A stretch of DNA of 64,000 nt from Candidatus Pantoea floridensis. Lineage in GTDB: Bacteria; Pseudomonadota; Gammaproteobacteria; Enterobacterales; Enterobacteriaceae. Below are positions 62,663 to 64,000 of the stretch, in pieces. Where the stretch lies: NCBI RefSeq assembly GCF_900215435.1, contig NZ_OCMY01000002.1, positions 62,001-126,000 of the forward strand. The letters are read 5' to 3'. Within the stretch, counting starts at the first letter, position 1; each line of letters begins with the position of its first letter. The notes beneath the pieces are model-generated. The model was not told the origin of the DNA and made no database searches. It saw only the letters and a program-made list of their open reading frames with translations. The translations under genes and the position numbers were made by a program.

Positions 62663-63004
62663 TCATGTGGCCAGCAGCGAGGAGCGCTGGCCACCCTGCA
62701 TCGGTTCAACAGGCTTTTTAATTGATTGCTGAAATAAACAGTCATGTCATTAAGGTATGAGGCTTTAAATGTGATGTTCGCCCGCGTTTATCGTACCGAT
62801 GATAACAACATGGCGCCTGCGATTAATCTGTAAAGCAGCGAGTGAGCCGCTGCGCTTTTTATCAAAAATCATAGCGTTGCTCTCAAGAGATTAATGGGCA
62901 TATTTTAAAAGACTTTAATTAGCATGGCACTCAGTAACATATTAAATTTCAATTACTTATACTCCATGGTGCAGTCACTTCTCTTATTATTTCAGGGGTA
63001 GACC
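62663..63004. other. Intergenic region between esterase and AmsF/WceF-like gene
   Basis: 342 bp. Holds a 9-bp-stem hairpin without U-run (62665-62693) and the terminator at 62832-62860. The last 100 bp is AT-rich and presumably contains the promoter of the next gene. A JUMPstart element, common before exopolysaccharide operons, was not seen. Confidence 0.5.
62832..62860 (+). terminator. Terminator downstream of the esterase gene
   Basis: AAAGCAGCG stem, loop AGTGAGC, CGCTGCG and CTTTTT. Confidence 0.65.
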
Positions 63005-64000
63005 ATGGCGAATACGTCAAGCAATACCAATATCACTCCACAAAATGCCCTCACCGGTGCCGCAAGCGTTATACAGCTACGCGACATTGCAGAATTAAAA
63101 GCCACCGAACCTTCAGCGCCTGGCGAAATTGCATCAGTGCTTGAATATACTCGCGGCACCAAAAATGGCGGCGGTGTATTTATTTACGATGCTACCGACA
63201 CCAAAAGTATTGACGATGGAGGTTTGATTTTCGTCACGCCAGGCAATAAGCGCTGGAAACGGGTACTTTTTGATTATAACGCGGTAACCGTGCTGGATTT
63301 TGGCGCCGTAGCCGATGGCAAAACCGACTGTATTGATGCGGTAAAGCGGATGTTCGCCTGGTCACAGCGCGTGCTGCCTTCGGCGGGTATTCGCTTTACG
63401 GCTGGCGTGTTTAGCATGTCGACGTTTGATATCTCAGACACTGAAATTAATCGCTTCAAGGTCACCGGCGCGTCGGTTAATTTTGGCTATTTCCCAACGA
63501 CGACACTGTTGTTTAACTGGAATACTCAACCGCGCGGACTGCATTTCTTTAAGGTTAACGCGCGTTACGTTGAAATCTCTGGATTCGTCGTCAAAGGGAT
63601 GAGTTCGAACAGCGGTGAAGATGGCGGGTCCGCATTCAATAAAGTGGGATTCTTTGCCAATATCATTACTGGCGGCCAATTTCTGCGCGTGAGCAGCATG
63701 GAGTTCCGCTATCTTGGTGGACGCGCCCTGGATTTAATCGACACGTTAGATTGTAAAATCGATCAGTTCTATTCACGCGGTTGTCAGGACAGCATTGTCT
63801 ACGCACGCTGGTCCGATCAAGAGCGGGGCGCATGGGATCACTCAACGGCCATTGAGCTATCAAATTTCAATTTGCAGGGCAGCACAATTAAACCCACGCT
63901 GGATCTGCCGCGCTGTACGCAATCCTTTATTCGTAACGGCTGGATTGAGCACGCAGAATACGCGGGGGATCTCACCAATGGGCAATGGGTGATAGAAGGT
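63005..64000 (+). CDS. AmsF/WceF-like exopolysaccharide-processing beta-helix protein (3' end beyond window)
   Basis: Open for 332 codons from ATG 63005 (AGGGG 5 bases upstream) to the window edge. The start MANTSSNTNITPQNALTGAA and VLDFGAVADGKTDCIDAVKRM are the features of a pectate-lyase-like right-handed beta-helix (FGAVADGKTD is the common entry motif). AmsF of Erwinia amylovora and WceF of Pantoea stewartii, tied to amylovoran and stewartan, are the relatives I recall. No signal peptide is visible at the N-terminus. WceF acts on the polysaccharide in biofilm; that this protein does so is inferred. Confidence 0.75.
   Translation, partial: MANTSSNTNITPQNALTGAASVIQLRDIAELKATEPSAPGEIASVLEYTRGTKNGGGVFIYDATDTKSIDDGGLIFVTPGNKRWKRVLFDYNAVTVLDFGAVADGKTDCIDAVKRMFAWSQRVLPSAGIRFTAGVFSMSTFDISDTEINRFKVTGASVNFGYFPTTTLLFNWNTQPRGLHFFKVNARYVEISGFVVKGMSSNSGEDGGSAFNKVGFFANIITGGQFLRVSSMEFRYLGGRALDLIDTLDCKIDQFYSRGCQDSIVYARWSDQERGAWDHSTAIELSNFNLQGSTIKPTLDLPRCTQSFIRNGWIEHAEYAGDLTNGQWVIEG

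Noticed and set aside
62665..62693. Hairpin directly after the esterase autotransporter as its terminator
   Set aside because: Perfect 9-bp stem but no U-run; the hairpin at 62832-62860 with CTTTTT is the better terminator.
1..64000. CRISPR arrays, tRNA or rRNA genes, prophage or transposase genes
   Set aside because: No regularly spaced direct repeats, no tRNA-like cloverleaf sequences, no integrase or transposase motifs were recognised in any frame.

Overview
The window looks like chromosome of an enterobacterium, most likely Pantoea or a close Erwiniaceae relative. Supporting signs are enterobacterial orthologues (eptA, fetAB, yebG, gcd, cybB, sitABCD), moderately high GC with ordinary enterobacterial codon use, and an AmsF/WceF-like exopolysaccharide protein entering at the right edge. 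There are also many copies of two related 20-bp intergenic palindromes. No rRNA, tRNA, CRISPR array, transposase or prophage module was recognised. The assignment comes from reading the sequence, not from a database search.

Layout. 1-1962: divergent substrate-binding protein and ATPase of a nitrate/sulfonate-type ABC transporter. 2126-3984: eptA and a 30-codon membrane peptide resembling PmrR, each preceded by a PmrA-box-like site. 4091-5507: fetAB iron exporter. 6288-15499: one long leftward operon with a peptide-type ABC transporter, a luciferase-like monooxygenase, an AhpD/CMD protein, an M20 deacetylase and a VOC protein. 15600-18000: an AT-rich island with a frameshifted DUF4225 gene and two small membrane proteins. 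18292-25953: a rightward operon with an amino-acid ABC transporter, two binding proteins, two flavin monooxygenases, an M20 deacetylase and a GNAT enzyme. This is the gene set of S-alkyl-cysteine salvage.

26452-27803 is a two-gene unit, a HAM1-like protein and a SIR2 protein with a 4-bp overlap. It resembles the KomB-KomC part of the Kongming antiphage system, without an adjacent KomA. It is followed by LexA-controlled yebG and a Fic protein. 29789-34463: glucose dehydrogenase and a chemoreceptor. 34494-48925 is a string of regulator-target pairs (GlxA, HD, MFS, TetR, MarR, XRE, AraC families) with metabolic and repair enzymes, including a deleted DUF1543 pseudogene. 49263-55211: a 1,982-residue autotransporter. 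55275-58732: sitABCD with two MntR-box-like sites. 58980-62662: a PAS-PAS chemoreceptor with a good sigma-28 promoter, and a GDSL-esterase autotransporter. 63005-end: the start of the AmsF/WceF-like gene.

The two large operons on either side of the AT-rich island have related logic: uptake, flavin-dependent oxidation and deacylation by M20 enzymes that are close paralogues. They probably salvage organic sulfur or nitrogen compounds. Most other functions are single genes with a neighbouring regulator, and inverted repeats in the shared promoters are the likely operators.
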